A stretch of DNA of 64,000 nt from PALSA-1006 sp041660815 (GCA_041660815.1 JBAZVN010000004.1:132075-196074); one strand, 5' to 3'. Positions 10,802-19,914 are shown, numbered from the stretch's first letter. Notes: generated by a model from the letters alone, not told the origin. Numbers and translations are program-made.

Positions 10802-12832
10802 ATGTCAGCAGGATTAATCTTTACCTTACTCTGTGCTTTTATCGCCATTGCGTACGGCGTGTTATCCATCCGTTGGATCGTTGCGCTGCCGACCGGCAAC
10901 GACAAGATGCGCAGTATCGCAGCGGCGATTCAGGAAGGTGCAACAGCCTATTTGAATCGCCAATACACCACCATCGGAATAGTGGGCGCGGTATTGTTTC
11001 TGGCGATTGGCTTTGCACTCGCCTGGAAAACGGCCATTGGTTTTCTGATCGGTGCGCTGCTCTCCGGTGCGGCCGGTTACATCGGCATGAATGTGTCGGT
11101 GCGTGCCAATGTGCGCACTGCGCAAGCTGCCCATAATGGCTTGAATGCCGCGCTGAATGTGGCATTCAAAGGCGGCGCGATCACCGGCATGTTGGTGGTG
11201 GGGCTGGGTTTGCTTGGCGTGGCGGGTTATTACGCCTACCTTGCCTCAAGTGCGGTTGCAGGCGCTTCAACCTATGAGATTCTTGAGCCTTTGATTGGTT
11301 TGGGTTTCGGCGGCTCGCTGATATCAATTTTTGCGCGACTGGGGGGCGGTATTTTTACCAAAGGTGCGGACGTCGGTGCGGATTTGGTGGGCAAAATTGA
11401 AGCGGGTATTCCCGAAGATGATCCGCGCAATCCCGCTGTGATTGCCGATAATGTGGGGGATAACGTCGGCGACTGCGCCGGTATGGCGGCAGACTTGTTC
11501 GAGACCTATGCGGTTACGATTATTGCCACCATGTTGCTGGGTGCAATGCTGATGACCCAAGCCGGTGAAAATGCGGTGATTTATCCGCTGGCGTTGGGAG
11601 GCTTTTCCATCATCGCTTCCATCGTGGGCAGCTTTTTCGTCACCGCCCGAGACGGCGGCAAAATTATGAATGCCTTGTATCGGGGCTTAGCTGTCGCGGG
11701 CGGTCTGGCCTTGGTCGCGTTTTATCCCATTACCAGTTGGTTGATGGGCGATAACGGCACTTACAGCGTTAACGCGCTGTATGGCTCTGCTGTGATCGGT
11801 TTGATCCTGACTGCCGCGATGGTGGTGATCACCGAGTATTACACGGCCACCGAATATGCACCGGTGCGGCATATCGCCGAAGCCTCCACCACCGGGCACG
11901 GCACCAATATCATCGCCGGTTTGGGCGTGTCGATGAAGTCCACCGCCGCACCGGTGCTGGTGGTATGCGCCAGTATCTACACGGCTTATGATTTGGCCGG
12001 TTTGTACGGGATTGCGATTGCAGCAACCTCGATGTTGTCCATGACCGGCATCATTGTGGCACTGGATGCCTTTGGCCCGATTACCGACAATGCGGGCGGC
12101 ATTGCCGAGATGTCCGGGTTGCCGGAAGAAATTCGCAATATTACCGACCCGCTGGATGCGGTGGGCAATACCACCAAGGCGATTACCAAGGGCTATGCCA
12201 TCGGTTCAGCCGGTCTGGCGGCGCTGGTATTGTTTGCCGACTACACGCATGCCTTGGATGCCAAGTTGCATATGACGACTTCGTTTGATTTGTCCAACCA
12301 CATGGTGATCATCGGCCTGTTCATCGGCGGCATGGTGCCGTATCTATTTGCCGCGATGGGCATGGAAGCGGTAGGGCGTGCGGCCGGAACGGTCGTCGTT
12401 GAAGTGCGTCGTCAATTCAAAGAAATCCCCGGCATCATGCAAGGCACGGGCAAGCCTGAATACGGGACGTGTGTGGATATGCTGACCAAGGCCGCGATCA
12501 AGGAAATGCTGCTGCCTTCGTTGCTTCCCGTTGCCGTACCCGTTGTGGTCGGGCTCATTTTGGGGGCGCAAGCTTTGGGCGGGGTATTGGTCGGTACGAT
12601 TGTCACCGGTATCTTCGTTGCTATTTCCATGACTACCGGCGGCGGCGCCTGGGACAACGCCAAGAAGTATATCGAAGACGGCCATTTCGGAGGCAAAGGA
12701 TCGGACGCGCATAAAGCCGCCGTGACCGGAGATACCGTCGGCGATCCCTACAAGGATACGGCGGGGCCTGCAGTTAACCCATTGATTAAAATCATAAATA
12801 TTGTAGCGCTATTGATTGTACCGTTGTTGTAG
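10802..12832 (+). CDS. hppA: Membrane-bound proton-pumping pyrophosphatase
   Basis: Inner-membrane enzyme that couples pyrophosphate hydrolysis to proton export. At 676 residues with about 16 hydrophobic segments it is typical of the family. The catalytic loop near residues 185-230 contains GGGIFTKGADVGADLVGK, EDDPRNPA and DNVGDNVGD with the metal-binding Asp residues. The potassium-site segment reads GNTTKAITKG: Lys and Thr there (instead of Ala and Gly) mark the K+-independent, H+-pumping subclass. I chose the ATG at 10802 because a GGGGAG ribosome site lies seven bases upstream; an in-frame TTG at 10772 is less likely. Pairing with the PPi-PFK suggests joint control of cellular PPi. Confidence 0.96.
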   Translation: MSAGLIFTLLCAFIAIAYGVLSIRWIVALPTGNDKMRSIAAAIQEGATAYLNRQYTTIGIVGAVLFLAIGFALAWKTAIGFLIGALLSGAAGYIGMNVSVRANVRTAQAAHNGLNAALNVAFKGGAITGMLVVGLGLLGVAGYYAYLASSAVAGASTYEILEPLIGLGFGGSLISIFARLGGGIFTKGADVGADLVGKIEAGIPEDDPRNPAVIADNVGDNVGDCAGMAADLFETYAVTIIATMLLGAMLMTQAGENAVIYPLALGGFSIIASIVGSFFVTARDGGKIMNALYRGLAVAGGLALVAFYPITSWLMGDNGTYSVNALYGSAVIGLILTAAMVVITEYYTATEYAPVRHIAEASTTGHGTNIIAGLGVSMKSTAAPVLVVCASIYTAYDLAGLYGIAIAATSMLSMTGIIVALDAFGPITDNAGGIAEMSGLPEEIRNITDPLDAVGNTTKAITKGYAIGSAGLAALVLFADYTHALDAKLHMTTSFDLSNHMVIIGLFIGGMVPYLFAAMGMEAVGRAAGTVVVEVRRQFKEIPGIMQGTGKPEYGTCVDMLTKAAIKEMLLPSLLPVAVPVVVGLILGAQALGGVLVGTIVTGIFVAISMTTGGGAWDNAKKYIEDGHFGGKGSDAHKAAVTGDTVGDPYKDTAGPAVNPLIKIINIVALLIVPLL

Positions 12833-12890
12833 ATTAAGTTGATTTGAAGGTTATACCTCAGATGTTTCATCAAACATTGGGAGAGTTTGG

Positions 12891-12918
12891 GTAGGGGCGT
12901 ATGGCAATACGCCCCTAC
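12891..12918. repeat. Dispersed palindromic repeat, copy 1
   Basis: A 28-base palindrome: 12-base arms (gtaggggcgtat and its exact complement) around a four-base loop. A diverged copy lies at 57352-57378. It sits in the gap between hppA and the convergent porin gene, just before the shared terminator. It is probably a REP-like mobile palindrome, although no transposase is in the window. Confidence 0.7.
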
Positions 12919-12956
12919 GGTGGGTGAATGTAATTTTGCGCGATTGGATGTAGCAA

Positions 12957-12990
12957 CAAAAAAAGGCGACTTTGCAGTCGCCTTTTTTTG
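12957..12990. terminator. Bidirectional intrinsic terminator, hppA/porin
   Basis: A six-base GC stem (ggcgac / gtcgcc) with a six-base loop is flanked by an A-run on the left and a T-run on the right, so it can end transcription from both strands. It lies between the convergent hppA and porin genes. Confidence 0.88.
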
Positions 12991-13024
12991 TGCACCATTT
13001 CTGGCTGGTGAATATTTCTAAAGC

Positions 13025-14212
13025 TTAAAACACCGTATCGTAAGTGAACGTCAACAACTGAGAATTGCCATAGTTTGGCTCCCAAGTTGGTCCTCCATGG
13101 TCACGCTGGTTGTCAAGCTGGGCTTTGAGGACACTGGAAGTGGTCAGGTCGTAGCGCAGGGTGAGCGAAACAGTGGCATGCCCTTCTTGGCCTAAAGGAT
13201 CACCTACACCGGCAACGACCGATTGATAGCGGGCGTAAGTCACCATCGGCTGCCATTTTCCGAACCGGTAGCCGGAGCCGAGAATCTGGGCGGTATCACG
13301 GAATTCACCGCCAGGATGGTTGATTTGGATAATCTCGCTACGTACCAACCAGTTGTTGTAATCCATATTGACGGTAAGACCGTAAATTTGCTGCTTACCC
13401 TTTGGAGTAAATTCTGTTTCGATCGCGCTAGTGTCGTAGGTTAAAGTAGCAGCATCCCAAGTGCCGTTAACAATTTTTGTTTGGGTATCCGATTGAATGT
13501 AAACAACGCGGGTTTCCAGCCAATCATTGGATAAACTTAGATCTGCACCAAAGATGTTGCTCCATTTAACATCGGTCCGATTTTTTCGACCCTGATAAAT
13601 TTTCCAGTAGCCGCTTTCTTCTCTGGTCTCATTGCCCGCCAACAGATTTGAGGAAGCAGACCAGTCGCCCCATTGACCCTGATAGGCAAGGTTAAGGCCG
13701 TTGTAATTAACTGCTTCCCAGCCGTACAGTTGTGGCGGCAAATGTGTCCAAGGCAAGGCTACGCCGATATCCTGAGTATCAGAATAGTAGAACATGGGCA
13801 AACGTTTACGTCCGCCTTGCAGGGTGAAGTTGTTGTTGATTTTGTAGCTGGCATACAGCCATTCCAGATTCACTCTGCCGTCTTGTGCGCCGCGTGACAC
13901 GGCCTGAGCGGTTATTGAGTAGCGGCGGTTGTCATAGGACGCGGTGCCCTGCAAGCCGAGTTTTGAGTCGGGGCCAAATTGCGGTGCGCTGCGGTTGTCG
14001 TAAACAGCGCCTTGGGCATAGTCCGCAACAAAGCAGGGGCAGTTGTAATCGCTGACGATTTTTTTCGTGCCGCTGAGCATGGTACCGACGCCGATGGTCA
14101 TAAAGCCGGAACCGGAAAATTCAACGCCGCCCAATTCAGCGGCTGAGCCGATTGAGGTGAGGGTTAACATTCCCGCCGTGGCCGAAACTTGCATTAGTTT
14201 TTTGATCTTCAC
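13025..14212 (-). CDS. Outer-membrane porin-like beta-barrel protein
   Basis: Predicted outer-membrane channel. The N-terminus has a signal peptide (KIKKLMQVSATAG hydrophobic run ending GSAAE) and the mature part is rich in alternating aromatic/polar beta strands with short polar turns. The last residue is Phe in TYDTVF, the usual C-terminal signal for BAM-mediated insertion. I chose the GTG at 14212 because GGAGAT lies six bases upstream and a clean signal peptide follows; the ATG at 14236 would place eight extra residues before it. Two Cys (NCPC) near residue 45 are odd for a porin and might form a disulfide. It is followed by nothing co-directional before the terminator and preceded by a periplasmic binding-like gene and a chemoreceptor. 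The substrate is unknown. Confidence 0.75.
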   Translation of the reverse strand: MKIKKLMQVSATAGMLTLTSIGSAAELGGVEFSGSGFMTIGVGTMLSGTKKIVSDYNCPCFVADYAQGAVYDNRSAPQFGPDSKLGLQGTASYDNRRYSITAQAVSRGAQDGRVNLEWLYASYKINNNFTLQGGRKRLPMFYYSDTQDIGVALPWTHLPPQLYGWEAVNYNGLNLAYQGQWGDWSASSNLLAGNETREESGYWKIYQGRKNRTDVKWSNIFGADLSLSNDWLETRVVYIQSDTQTKIVNGTWDAATLTYDTSAIETEFTPKGKQQIYGLTVNMDYNNWLVRSEIIQINHPGGEFRDTAQILGSGYRFGKWQPMVTYARYQSVVAGVGDPLGQEGHATVSLTLRYDLTTSSVLKAQLDNQRDHGGPTWEPNYGNSQLLTFTYDTVF

Positions 14213-14251
14213 GTTATCTCCAATAAATTTTGTCATGTCAGTTGGCTGAAA

Positions 14252-14677
14252 TTAGGGTGCGCTAAAAACAACTTTGACGCTGGCGTCAACCGCAGATTTT
14301 TCGATGTAGCCAATAAGATTTGGATTTTCGGCGACTTGTTTTTTGATGTCGGCGCTACTCTGCGCCTCTTTGGGCGGCGTGCCTTTGCCGGTGAAAGATA
14401 GTTTTGACCAATAAGACTTGGCTTGCGCAGCCGATTTTCCGGTGACTTTGGAGTAAAAATCATCACGCAGCGGACTGGATTCGGGTTGATCCAGCGGGGT
14501 GAGATTGGTGGCCTTGCCGAGAAAGATATCGGATGCCTGCTCTTTACTTAGACTGGCTGTTGAATTTTTTGTGCCAACCACCACGACCACGTCTGCTTGA
14601 GCCATGCCCGCGCACAGCAATGTAGCTGCGCAAAGCGTGCGGCAGGCTCGCTTTAGATACGTTCCTGTTATTTTCAC
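14252..14677 (-). CDS. Short phosphate-binding-protein-like periplasmic protein
   Basis: A 141-residue protein with a signal peptide (hydrophobic run LCAATLLCAGMAQA, likely cut after AQA) and a single PstS-like lobe. Recognisable segments are SLSKEQASDIFLGK, the family lead-in seen in PstS-type proteins, and the closing AENPNLIGYIEKSAVD. It is less than half the length of a true PstS, so it probably does not work as a standard ABC transporter receptor, and no ABC permease genes are nearby. It lies between a porin and a methyl-accepting protein on the same strand with very short gaps (40 and 19 bases), so a sensory or ligand-presenting role is a fair inference. Confidence 0.75.
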   Translation of the reverse strand: MKITGTYLKRACRTLCAATLLCAGMAQADVVVVVGTKNSTASLSKEQASDIFLGKATNLTPLDQPESSPLRDDFYSKVTGKSAAQAKSYWSKLSFTGKGTPPKEAQSSADIKKQVAENPNLIGYIEKSAVDASVKVVFSAP

Positions 14678-14696
14678 TGGTACCCCCTCGGTTAAG

Positions 14697-16370
14697 TTAA
14701 ATCTTGAACAAACGCACCGATTTTACCAGTTGACCTGCCAGTTCGTCGATACGTTTTGCCGAGCCGGCCATGCCATCGACTGCTTCACTATTATTATTGA
14801 CCATCGCCACAATGTTGCGCATCCGTTCGTCAATGGCTTGCAGGCTGCGGCTGCCTTCCTGCAGCGAAATCGTGATGTCATTGACCGCACTGCTGGCATC
14901 ACGCGCACCGGAATGAATATCCTGCATGGAGGCAGCCGATTCCTGAACCAGTTTGACGCCGTCGACCACTTGCATACTCACTCCCTGCATGCTGGTGACC
15001 GCCTCTTGAACGCCATTTTGAATGGTGCTGACCATCTGGGTGATTTCTTCCGTCGAGGTGCTGGTACGCTCTGCCAATTTACGGACTTCATCCGCTACCA
15101 CGGCAAAGCCGCGTCCCTGCTCACCGGCACGTGCTGCTTCAATAGCGGCATTGAGCGCAAGTAAATTGGTTTGGTCGGCAATTTTTCGAATGACGCCGAC
15201 GATGCTGGAAATTTGCGTGGATTGATTCCCCAAGGACTGGATTAATTCTGAAGAACGCACTACCGTTTCCGAGACCAATTGCATTTCCCCCGCTGCCGAA
15301 TTGATCACGGCTTGACCAGAGCTGGACAGGCTTCCCGCGCGCTCGGAGAGTTGCCGCGCTGTTTCGGCCGAGTCACCCATTTGACTTACATGACTGGAAA
15401 TACTTTGCACTTCATTGGCCGTTTCGTTGGCGGCTGAGCGTTCTTCCTGGCCATTGTGCGCAACACTGACCACATCATTGGCCAGCGTTTGGGCACTGTG
15501 CGTCAATTCATCGGCACTGCGCAGCACGCCGCGAATTAGCTCGCGCAAATTATTTTGCATTGACGCCAGCGAGCCCAGCAGGCTGTTTTCGTCGCCATGC
15601 GCGATTTTGATGGGAACCGTCAAATCCCCGCCGGAAATTCGCCGGGTAATCTCCATCGCTACGGCGGGTTCGCCGCCCATTTGGTGCAAGATACTGGTGG
15701 TAATCGTGCCGGCCAGCGCGATCGTCAAAATGATCGAAATGAGAGTGCCACCAATCATCATCTTCTGTGCAAACTGGGTGACTGATTCGGCACTCTGCGT
15801 GACGCTCTCTACATTGTTAGCGTTGAATTCAACGACTTGAGTTAGCAGCTTTTCGGCTTGCATGTACGATCTGCGCTGTTGTCCGCCAAGTTGAAAATAT
15901 TTCTGGTAGAGCGTTTTTTGCATGGCGGGATCTGAATTGGCGCCAAGTTGGTCGATCAGTTTAATCATCTCATCGTCGGTTTTGCGCCAGACCTGCCACT
16001 CGGCGGCAAAGGATTTCCAGAGCGCGGCTTCCTCGCTGGATTTTGAAATGCTCTCATAGGTCTTCCAGGTCTCATCGACACTTTTCCAAAGTTTATTTTT
16101 GTCTTTGGCGATTTCTTTGAACATGTCCTGCGCTTCATTGTCGGTCTCCCACAAGGCAACCTCATAAGTGCTTGATTTTATTGCTATTTGTAACTCCTGA
16201 AGCTTCTGCAGAGAAAGCACGGCAGGGAGACGGTTGCGGCCTATTTCTTGTACACCGCTAATGCCACTTTGAATGCCCAATATGCCGGTGGTGGAAACCG
16301 CCAACAGCATGATCAGCCCCAATCCGGAAAGCAAGACAAGCTTAACGCGCAGATTCATATTATTTAACAT
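14697..16370 (-). CDS. Methyl-accepting chemotaxis protein
   Basis: Transmembrane chemoreceptor of 557 residues. Layout: a first membrane segment at about 12-32, a periplasmic four-helix-bundle sensor at about 33-200, a second membrane segment near 205-228, a HAMP domain to about 280, then the long cytoplasmic coiled coil. The kinase-contact hairpin is intact (DQTNLLALNAAIEAARAGEQ, then GRGFAVVADEVRKLAERT). There is no obvious C-terminal CheR-tethering pentapeptide. The downstream partners are a short phosphate-binding-like protein and a porin. The ligand is unknown. ATGs at 16370 and 16358 are both possible starts, since an AGAGG lies about 14 bases before the first. Confidence 0.93.
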   Translation of the reverse strand: MLNNMNLRVKLVLLSGLGLIMLLAVSTTGILGIQSGISGVQEIGRNRLPAVLSLQKLQELQIAIKSSTYEVALWETDNEAQDMFKEIAKDKNKLWKSVDETWKTYESISKSSEEAALWKSFAAEWQVWRKTDDEMIKLIDQLGANSDPAMQKTLYQKYFQLGGQQRRSYMQAEKLLTQVVEFNANNVESVTQSAESVTQFAQKMMIGGTLISIILTIALAGTITTSILHQMGGEPAVAMEITRRISGGDLTVPIKIAHGDENSLLGSLASMQNNLRELIRGVLRSADELTHSAQTLANDVVSVAHNGQEERSAANETANEVQSISSHVSQMGDSAETARQLSERAGSLSSSGQAVINSAAGEMQLVSETVVRSSELIQSLGNQSTQISSIVGVIRKIADQTNLLALNAAIEAARAGEQGRGFAVVADEVRKLAERTSTSTEEITQMVSTIQNGVQEAVTSMQGVSMQVVDGVKLVQESAASMQDIHSGARDASSAVNDITISLQEGSRSLQAIDERMRNIVAMVNNNSEAVDGMAGSAKRIDELAGQLVKSVRLFKI

Positions 16371-16596
16371 GGCAAAATTTAACCTCTTAGTAATGATTAT
16401 TTTTTGACAGCGACCTGATTATTGCTGCCCTTATCTTAATTCAAGATAGCTTCCCGAAGCATCACACAGATTGTCAATGCCCTATCGGGAAAATAGGAAT
16501 GATCTTTAGCTTCTATTCGAAAGATTAGGAGCGCCGCCGGCAAGAGATTGGCAAATTTGCTATTCTTGCAGGCGCTATGTCAAAGGGGCTGTGGTT

Positions 16597-17550
16597 ATGA
16601 GAATATTCAAATTTTTGCTGATTGTGATATTGAGTTTAGTCAGCATTCAGGCATTTTCCGGAGAGCAACGCATGGAAAAATTAATTACCCTTAAAGACGG
16701 CTTGACACTCTGGAGCGAGGCTTTTGGCAAGCCGACAGATCCGCCTATTTTGCTGATTATGGGCGCCATGAATCAGGGGATATTTTGGCCGGACGAGTTT
16801 TGCGGGGAGTTGGCCAAAGCCGGTCACTATGTGATTCGCTATGACCACCGGGATACCGGAAAGTCATCAACTCTGGATTTTCAAAAACACCCCTACGATT
16901 TGAATGATCTCACCCGGGATGCTGTTGCCGTGCTGCACGGACACGGGGTGAGCAAGGCGATCATTGTCGGACTCTCCATGGGCGGGTATGTCGCGCAGCT
17001 CATGGCGGTTGACTATCCCGATGTGGTGGAGCGCCTGATATTAATCTCAACGACTGCCGACCAGCGTCCTTATATGGCGGCCACCATGGGGCAGGCGCAC
17101 GAAAAATTCAGCTTGCCTGATCCCGGCGAAAAACTGCTTGCTTACCTGCGCAATACCGTCGCCAACCCGCCCAATAATGCGGCTGAAATGGAAGAAAATA
17201 TGCTGCAGGGTTGGGCGGTTACCTACGGCGGAAATGTAGCGTTCCCCCGCGAGCAGCTTGCCAAAACCCTGAGTTTGAGTGCCGCACGTGCAGCCAATCC
17301 AAGCTCCGCTTTTAATCATGCGTTAGCTGTTGCACACTCATCAGAACGTCTTGAATCAATAAAGAAAATTAAAGTGCCCGCGCTGATTATTCACGGGAAA
17401 TATGATGTATGTTTTCCGCTGGAGCATGGACATTATCTTGCACAAAATATTCCAAAATCACAGTTGATTATTTTGGAGATGGGGCATTCATTTATGTGGT
17501 CGGCGTCAGACGAGGTGTTAAGCAGTATTTTAGGTTTCATTAAAAATTAA
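16597..17550 (+). CDS. Alpha/beta hydrolase with signal peptide
   Basis: Probable exported esterase or hydrolase. Residues 1-22 form a hydrophobic signal or anchor (FKFLLIVILSLVSIQAFSG). The alpha/beta-hydrolase core follows: an oxyanion HG-equivalent MGAMNQG, the nucleophile elbow GLSMGG near residue 128, an acid in HGKYDVCFP and the catalytic His in MGHSF near the C-terminus. The DHRDTGKS stretch is typical of the epoxide hydrolase / haloperoxidase-like subgroup. I place the start at the ATG 16597; a GTG six bases upstream lies too close to the AAAGGGG ribosome site. The substrate cannot be inferred. It stands alone, divergent from the chemoreceptor. Confidence 0.82.
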   Translation: MRIFKFLLIVILSLVSIQAFSGEQRMEKLITLKDGLTLWSEAFGKPTDPPILLIMGAMNQGIFWPDEFCGELAKAGHYVIRYDHRDTGKSSTLDFQKHPYDLNDLTRDAVAVLHGHGVSKAIIVGLSMGGYVAQLMAVDYPDVVERLILISTTADQRPYMAATMGQAHEKFSLPDPGEKLLAYLRNTVANPPNNAAEMEENMLQGWAVTYGGNVAFPREQLAKTLSLSAARAANPSSAFNHALAVAHSSERLESIKKIKVPALIIHGKYDVCFPLEHGHYLAQNIPKSQLIILEMGHSFMWSASDEVLSSILGFIKN

Positions 17551-17609
17551 ATTATTATGGTACTTAAATTTAAAGTGCCGAAACGCAGCAGGGTAGAAAA
17601 GGAATAAAA

Positions 17610-18569
17610 ATGGGACTGTTCGGGCGTTTGTTTGCCGCGAATCAAAAATTGGATTCGGTTGAGTTATTGCCCGCCATCGAGCGGGCTGTTTCCCGGGTTG
17701 AGCCCTTGCTTAAACAGGCAAAGGGATATCCGGAGGCTTATCGTAAGCCGGTTATTAATGCGCTGGAGTATGCCCGCAGCCTGGCGCAAAGCGTCCCCGG
17801 CCCGGTGTCGGTTAATTTGGATTCCTACGCCCGGGATGCGTATGTGCATGCGATTTTTCCTTCCAAAGAAAACGTCTCCGAGGCATTTAAGACCAGTTTG
17901 GAGTTGCAGGAGTATTTGCGTAAATCCTATTCCGGCGAAGAAATTTTCGCATTGATGGGCATGCGGCGTCGCGAAAAAACCATCTTGGGAATGGAATTGG
18001 CCGGTCAGGTTATTCAGCAGGATGTGCCGCAACAAGTGGTGTATTTCATCAGCCATACCATTGAAAATCCGGCGCCCAGTGAAGAGCTGGCAAGACAGCT
18101 AATGGCATGGAGTTTTTTCGATAGCCTGGTCGATAAGGTGGCCCAAAAGATTGCGGAGCGTAAACAAAATTTGCAAGCACAACGGCAAGAATTGGATGCG
18201 TTGCGTGATAGTTTGCGGGGAGCTAATGAACTGGAGCGTCCCGCTTTGGAAGCCAAGCTGTCCAACCTTCTGGCCAGTTTACCCGCTACCGCCGACTCAC
18301 TTGATTTGAGCAATTATGTGGAAGATTTTGCGGAGGTCATGCTCAAGCCGGAGAACTATTTGCGCTTGAATCAGACACCGATGACGCTGGATAGCATGGG
18401 CATCAAACGCAACAGCAATGCCGCTACGCCGGGCGAGGAACTTGTATTCAACGAACTCATTGGTTTTGACCGGCGCGACTGGACGGTCATCATGGTGCAT
18501 TGCAGTAATATTCAGAGCGAAACTTTTGCCGAGCGCTTGGATTCTGCCTATCGCATGCTGTCAATATAG
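17610..18569 (+). CDS. Unrecognised 319-residue protein
   Basis: I do not recognise this gene. The protein is soluble, without signal peptide or membrane segments, starting MGLFGRLF. It is mostly helical, with a likely coiled coil around residues 178-225 (KIAERKQNLQAQRQELDALR and onward, rich in Gln, Glu, Arg and Leu). The C-terminal 80 residues look like a mixed alpha/beta domain ending in a SETFAERLDSAYRMLSI-type helix. Codon use matches neighbouring genes, and a GGAATAAAAATG context supports the start. It lies between the hydrolase and the cheY-cheZ pair (opposite strand), separated from the latter by a REP element. A structural or scaffold role is possible but not supported by any motif. 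Confidence 0.7.
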   Translation: MGLFGRLFAANQKLDSVELLPAIERAVSRVEPLLKQAKGYPEAYRKPVINALEYARSLAQSVPGPVSVNLDSYARDAYVHAIFPSKENVSEAFKTSLELQEYLRKSYSGEEIFALMGMRRREKTILGMELAGQVIQQDVPQQVVYFISHTIENPAPSEELARQLMAWSFFDSLVDKVAQKIAERKQNLQAQRQELDALRDSLRGANELERPALEAKLSNLLASLPATADSLDLSNYVEDFAEVMLKPENYLRLNQTPMTLDSMGIKRNSNAATPGEELVFNELIGFDRRDWTVIMVHCSNIQSETFAERLDSAYRMLSI

Positions 18570-18620
18570 TCCCGCAACATGCAAATTTCTAAATAAAAGT
18601 CGCAAAAATGTAGCTTGAAG

Positions 18621-18777
18621 GTAGGTTGGGTTGGGCGCGTTTTTTGCGCCGTAACCCAACATGATTAAATGGCTGTTGGGTTACACCCGCAAGGAGTAGG
18701 CCGTGGCTGAAAGGGGCTAAAGCCCCAACAACACACGCTCCGCGATACCCCCGCTAACCCAACCTACGATTATTTTG
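18621..18777. repeat. REP/BIME-like palindromic element, copy 1
   Basis: The element is bounded by gtaggttgggtt on the left and its exact complement aacccaacctac on the right (157 bases), with internal copies of the same head (gtaacccaac, gttgggttac) and a ggggctaaagcccc hairpin. A related, shorter element lies at 24951-25036. It fills the gap between the unrecognised gene and cheZ. Confidence 0.75.
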
Positions 18778-18816
18778 GTTTTAATTGTAATATTGTAATG
18801 TATTGATTATTAGTGA

Positions 18817-19449
18817 TTAAAGCCCAAGTGAGGCCAGCAGATCATCCACTTCGTCCTGGCCGGTCACGCTGTCTTTGGCTTTGTGCGAGGGGCCGGAAGT
18901 CAATCCTTCGGTGCTGATCAGAGAATCTTTTGCATCGGGCGCGTATTCCTTGAGAATATCCAGCAGGATACTTTCTATCTCGACCGCAGCATCCACAATT
19001 TTATTGACCATCTGCCCGGCGACATCGCGAAATTCCTGCGCTTCCATGATCTGCATCAGATTGTGATGAATGCTTTCTTCCGCCATGGCGATTTCGCCGA
19101 GTTTCGAAATGGTTTCATCGATCAGCTTTGGATGCTGGGTAAAGTTACCATCGGCCAAACGCATGGACAGCTTGGCACAGGTATCGCGCGTTTTTTTAAC
19201 CAGCGGCAGCGAGGTTTCCACAGCACTAATGGTTTTTTCCGAAGCTTCGTGCATGGACTTGTCAATAAATGACAGGCGCTCGCGGGCATCCGGCATGGTG
19301 GAGGCTGATTTTTCCAGTCGGCGGGTATGACCGAGTTCCTTCAGAATCTTGTGCAACCGGGCCGTGGCCAAACCTATTTTCTCGACCCGGACATCGGCTA
19401 TCTTGCTGCGTTTTTTGCGTGGAGTTGGCGTATCGGTAGTTTCGCTCAT
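18817..19449 (-). CDS. cheZ: Chemotaxis phosphatase CheZ
   Basis: Dephosphorylates CheY-P to end motility signals. The family core is visible as a helix reading MEAQEFRDVAGQMVNKIVD (residues about 135-153), matching the CheZ active region with its catalytic Gln, and the extreme C-terminus DDLLASLGL is the CheY-docking peptide. The N-terminus (about 30 residues) is basic and probably disordered. I chose the ATG at 19449 since GAGG lies six bases upstream; a GTG abutting the cheY stop at 19461 is less likely. It is transcribed just after cheY. At 210 residues it is close to the usual length. Confidence 0.88.
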   Translation of the reverse strand: MSETTDTPTPRKKRSKIADVRVEKIGLATARLHKILKELGHTRRLEKSASTMPDARERLSFIDKSMHEASEKTISAVETSLPLVKKTRDTCAKLSMRLADGNFTQHPKLIDETISKLGEIAMAEESIHHNLMQIMEAQEFRDVAGQMVNKIVDAAVEIESILLDILKEYAPDAKDSLISTEGLTSGPSHKAKDSVTGQDEVDDLLASLGL

Positions 19450-19461
19450 TCTGGGCCTCAC

Positions 19462-19854
19462 TTACATATTGAGAGTTTGGAAAATTTTCTTTAGTTTTTC
19501 ATCGAGTGTGGCAGCGGTAAACGGTTTTACAACATAGCCACTGGCGCCGGCTTGCGCCGCTTCGATAATGTTTTCGCGCTTGGCTTCGGCGGTGACCATC
19601 AATACCGGCAAATGTTTGAGCGCGGCATCTTTGCGAATGTTGCGCAGCAATTCAATTCCGGTCATGTTGGGCATATTCCAATCCGAAACGACAAACTCGA
19701 AGTTGCCTTCGCTGCGCAATTTATTCAGCGCATCAACGCCGTCTTCGGCTTCGGTTATATTTGAAAAACCTAATTCTTTCAATAGGTTGCGTATAATTCT
19801 GCGCATGGTGGAAAAGTCGTCAACCACTAAAAACTTCAAATTTGGATCTGGCAT
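19462..19854 (-). CDS. cheY: Chemotaxis response regulator CheY
   Basis: A single-domain receiver of 130 residues that binds the flagellar switch when phosphorylated. All signature residues fall one position after those of E. coli CheY: D12 and D13 (acid pair), D58 (phosphoacceptor, in SDWNMP), T88 and K110 (in VVKPF). It is followed by cheZ with a 12-base gap. No cheA, cheW or flagellar gene is in the window, so the pair is probably part of a dispersed chemotaxis system or the edge of a locus elsewhere. Confidence 0.95.
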   Translation of the reverse strand: MPDPNLKFLVVDDFSTMRRIIRNLLKELGFSNITEAEDGVDALNKLRSEGNFEFVVSDWNMPNMTGIELLRNIRKDAALKHLPVLMVTAEAKRENIIEAAQAGASGYVVKPFTAATLDEKLKKIFQTLNM

Positions 19855-19914
19855 ACATTTACTCCGGTTAAAAAATATTACTTTGATGGGTGCGCTGATA
19901 ATGTTACCTGAAAA

